Positions 5,116-6,632 of a DNA stretch of 6,632 bases are shown here, one piece after another. The stretch is from NCBI GenBank assembly GCA_036263035.1, contig DATAHR010000080.1:1-6632 (forward strand). Direction: 5' to 3'. Source of the stretch: JAICYJ01 sp036263035 (GTDB lineage: Bacteria; Actinomycetota; Thermoleophilia; Gaiellales; JAICJC01). The position numbers were made by a program, and so were the translations under genes. Position 1 is the stretch's first letter; every line of letters starts with the position of its first letter. The notes below the pieces were generated by a model. The model saw only the letters and a program-made list of their open reading frames with translations. It made no database searches and was not told the DNA's origin.

Positions 5116-5712
5116 CTAGGCCGGACGCAGGCGGTCGACCCAGCGACCCCAGGGCGCGTTCGGATCGACGATCGCCGCGGCGGCCAGGATCTTGGCGAGG
5201 TCGCCGAGCGCGAACGGCCACAGGCCATAGTTGAGCACCGTCCCTCCGCTGCCCGTCCACGGCACCGGGATCGCCTGGTGCAGCCAGAGCAGGCCGGGAA
5301 GGTACAGCGCCACGCTGCCGGCCAGCATCGCCGGCACCATCGTCCAGAAGCCGTGGCCGAAGCGGTCGGCGGCGAATCCGACGACGAACGCCGCCAGCAC
5401 GAAGCCCCACAGGAAGCCGCCGGAGGCGTGCAGCGGGTTGGCCTGTGTGACGATGTCGACGCCCCCGCGGCCGTCGGCGAACACCGGGGCGCCGATCGCG
5501 CCGGTCGCGAGGTAGAGCAGCTGCGCCGCGACCGCTCGCCTGGCGCCCAGCACGGCGGACGTTGCGAACACCGCGAGCGTCTGCAGCGTCGTCGGGACCG
5601 GCGCGCCGAACGAGATCTCCGCTGCAACGGCGGTGATGGCCGCCGCTCCCACGATGAGGCCCACGTTGGCCAGGACGCTCTCGCGCGAGACGGCCCATTG
5701 CTGCTCCTGCAT
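5116..5712 (-). CDS. bioY: BioY biotin transporter (ECF S component)
   Basis: The protein has 198 residues from ATG 5712 and is a very hydrophobic integral membrane protein of normal BioY length. BioY binds biotin in the cytoplasmic membrane and imports it, alone or with an ECF energising module. Family motifs are in order: GAPVPTTLQTLAVF (37-49), LLYLATGAIGAPVFADGRGG (65-84), FLWGFVLAAFVVGFAADR (100-117), then YLPGLLWL and a final FALGDLAKILAAAAIV. The start is set by AGGAGG six bases upstream; an ATG two codons earlier touches the AGGAGG and a distant TTG at 5808 would add a basic, non-membrane extension. No bioM/bioN (EcfA/EcfT) partner is adjacent, so it is either a solitary transporter or shares a module encoded elsewhere. 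It diverges from queG. No BirA-like operator is apparent. Confidence 0.93.
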   Translation of the reverse strand: MQEQQWAVSRESVLANVGLIVGAAAITAVAAEISFGAPVPTTLQTLAVFATSAVLGARRAVAAQLLYLATGAIGAPVFADGRGGVDIVTQANPLHASGGFLWGFVLAAFVVGFAADRFGHGFWTMVPAMLAGSVALYLPGLLWLHQAIPVPWTGSGGTVLNYGLWPFALGDLAKILAAAAIVDPNAPWGRWVDRLRPA

Positions 5713-5718
5713 CGACAT

Positions 5719-5724
5719 CCTCCT
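5719..5724 (-). promoter_or_regulatory. bioY: Shine-Dalgarno AGGAGG deciding the bioY start
   Basis: A perfect AGGAGG on the minus strand lies six bases before ATG 5712. It abuts the other ATG at 5718 with no spacer, which argues for the 5712 start. Confidence 0.8.
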
Positions 5725-5772
5725 GCTGGTGTGCGGCCGTTCGACGGCTGCGGCCGCTCCGCGGTTGCGGGC

Positions 5773-5778
5773 TACCCT
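5773..5778 (+). promoter_or_regulatory. queG: Candidate -10 element for a leaderless queG transcript
   Basis: TACCCT, preceded by GC, stands six bases before ATG 5785 and there is no Shine-Dalgarno, as expected for leaderless translation. No -35 is evident at 16-19 bases upstream. Confidence 0.5.
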
Positions 5779-5779
5779 G

Positions 5780-5808
5780 ACCGTATGGACGCGGGCGAGC
5801 TTACCCAA
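5780..5808 (-). promoter_or_regulatory. bioY: Candidate promoter for bioY
   Basis: On the minus strand TTGGGT (5803-5808) and TACGGT (5780-5785) are 17 bases apart. Transcription would begin near 5774 and give a leader of about 60 bases. The boxes lie within the first codons of queG, so the two divergent promoters overlap. The match to consensus is partial. Confidence 0.35.
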
Positions 5809-6632
5809 TCACTGATCGACCGGGCGCTGGCCTCCGGTCTGGCAGCGTGCGGCGTCTGCCGGGCGGAGCCGTACACGGCCACCGAGCGCGCCATCGCCGA
5901 GCGCGCCGCCCAGGGCTACTTCGCCGACATGCGCTTCACGATGCGCCGGCCGGACATCTCATGCCACCCCGAGCGCGCGCTGCGAAACGCACGGTCGGTG
6001 GTCGCCTGCGCGCAGAGCTACGCCCGCCCGGAGCCCGACAAGCCGGCCGACGAGCCGCGCGGGCGTCTGCCCCGCTACACCCGGCGCGACGAGTACGCGG
6101 AGCTCCGTGACCGCCTCCGCAGCCTCGGGGAATGGCTGCAGGAGCAGGCGCCGGGCAGCCGGTTCGTCGTTCACGTCGATAGCAACGGGCACGTCGACCG
6201 AGAGGCTGCCGCGCGCGCCGGCATCGCCGTGTACGGCAAGAACACGCTCTCCATCACCCGCCGGCACGGCTCCTGGGTCGTGCTGGGCGTTCTCATCACC
6301 GACGTCGAGCTTGCGCCGACGCACCCCGATCCCGAGCAGCCGGCCTGGGATGCGTGTGGCGAATGCCGCGCGTGCATCGACGCCTGTCCGACCGACGCCA
6401 TCGTCGACGCCGGCGTGCTGGACGCGCGCGCCTGCCTGTCCTACCTCTCGCAGTCGCGCCTCGACGAGCTGCCACACGCGCACGCGTTCGGCGACCGGGT
6501 CTACGGCTGCGACATCTGCCAGGACGTGTGCCCGTGGAACCGCGGCGCCGAGCGGCGTGCCGCCGGCTTCGCGCCGGACCCGGCCGACGCGGCCTTCCCG
6601 CGCCTGGCGGACTGGCTGGACGCCGAGCCGGA
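5785..6632 (+). CDS. queG: Epoxyqueuosine reductase QueG (3' partial)
   Basis: The first 282 residues are present; the gene runs off the right edge. QueG is a cytosolic cobalamin- and Fe-S-dependent reductase that converts epoxyqueuosine to queuosine at position 34 of tRNAs, the last step of queuosine synthesis. Visible hallmarks: VDSNGHVDREAAARAG (131-146), holding Asp132, the equivalent of the proposed general acid; YGKNTLSI (150-157); GSWVVLGVLITDVEL (162-176); a ferredoxin-like CGECRACIDACPTDAI (191-206); Cys217 in ACLSYL; and GCDICQDVCPWN (241-252). Together these supply the ligands for two [4Fe-4S] clusters. The common DSAPVLER form is DSNGHVDR here, which I recall from actinobacterial homologues. 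ATG 5785 is chosen because it aligns the family N-terminus and follows a leaderless-type -10 box. No other queuosine genes are in the window. Confidence 0.93.
   Translation, partial: MDAGELTQSLIDRALASGLAACGVCRAEPYTATERAIAERAAQGYFADMRFTMRRPDISCHPERALRNARSVVACAQSYARPEPDKPADEPRGRLPRYTRRDEYAELRDRLRSLGEWLQEQAPGSRFVVHVDSNGHVDREAAARAGIAVYGKNTLSITRRHGSWVVLGVLITDVELAPTHPDPEQPAWDACGECRACIDACPTDAIVDAGVLDARACLSYLSQSRLDELPHAHAFGDRVYGCDICQDVCPWNRGAERRAAGFAPDPADAAFPRLADWLDAEP

Noticed and set aside
1..6632. A single undescribed multi-gene system, CRISPR array, prophage or transposon
   Set aside because: The recognised genes belong to unrelated housekeeping pathways, with changes of strand and separate promoters. 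No direct-repeat array, integrase, transposase or attachment-site pair was seen.

Overview
The window is high-GC DNA (G or C at most third codon positions) from what looks like an actinobacterium. The gene styles (coupled GTGA/ATGA overlaps, TAnnnT -10 boxes placed for leaderless starts, actinobacterial-type QueG and class II FBPase sequences) would fit a Thermoleophilia-like lineage. That placement is inference, not proof. No tRNA, rRNA, CRISPR array, transposase, phage gene or defence system is visible, and every stretch longer than about 300 bases is occupied by a gene.

Layout. (1) Bases 1-1329, plus strand: the 3' end of glpX (class II fructose-1,6-bisphosphatase), a crotonase-family enzyme carrying an N-terminal Rho-N/SAP-like segment, and a MIP18/DUF59 Fe-S assembly-type protein. 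The genes overlap by GTGA and ATGA and are probably one transcription unit. (2) Bases 1326-1400: two related palindromes in inverted orientation sit between convergent genes and overlap the stop codons of both. (3) Bases 1381-2025, minus strand: a flavodoxin-fold NAD(P)H:quinone oxidoreductase-type protein, diverging from a small lipoprotein (2071-2520, plus) across a compact region with overlapping -10 boxes and a 12-bp palindrome. (4) Bases 2526-4994, minus: an 822-residue secreted protein with five fibronectin type III modules and a C-terminal glycoside-hydrolase-like barrel, tail to tail with the lipoprotein gene. (5) Bases 5116-5712, minus: bioY, a biotin transporter, diverging from (6) queG (5785 to the window end, plus), epoxyqueuosine reductase, truncated by the window edge.

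Functionally this is a mixed housekeeping neighbourhood: gluconeogenesis, acyl-CoA chemistry, Fe-S assembly, quinone reduction, biotin uptake and tRNA queuosine modification, with two exported proteins of unknown substrate. I see no single integrated system. The points worth a second look are the Rho-N/crotonase fusion, the paired palindromes embedded in two stop codons, the recurring TAnnnT-N6-start arrangement, and the FN3/hydrolase protein with a start region that may hide a one-base indel.
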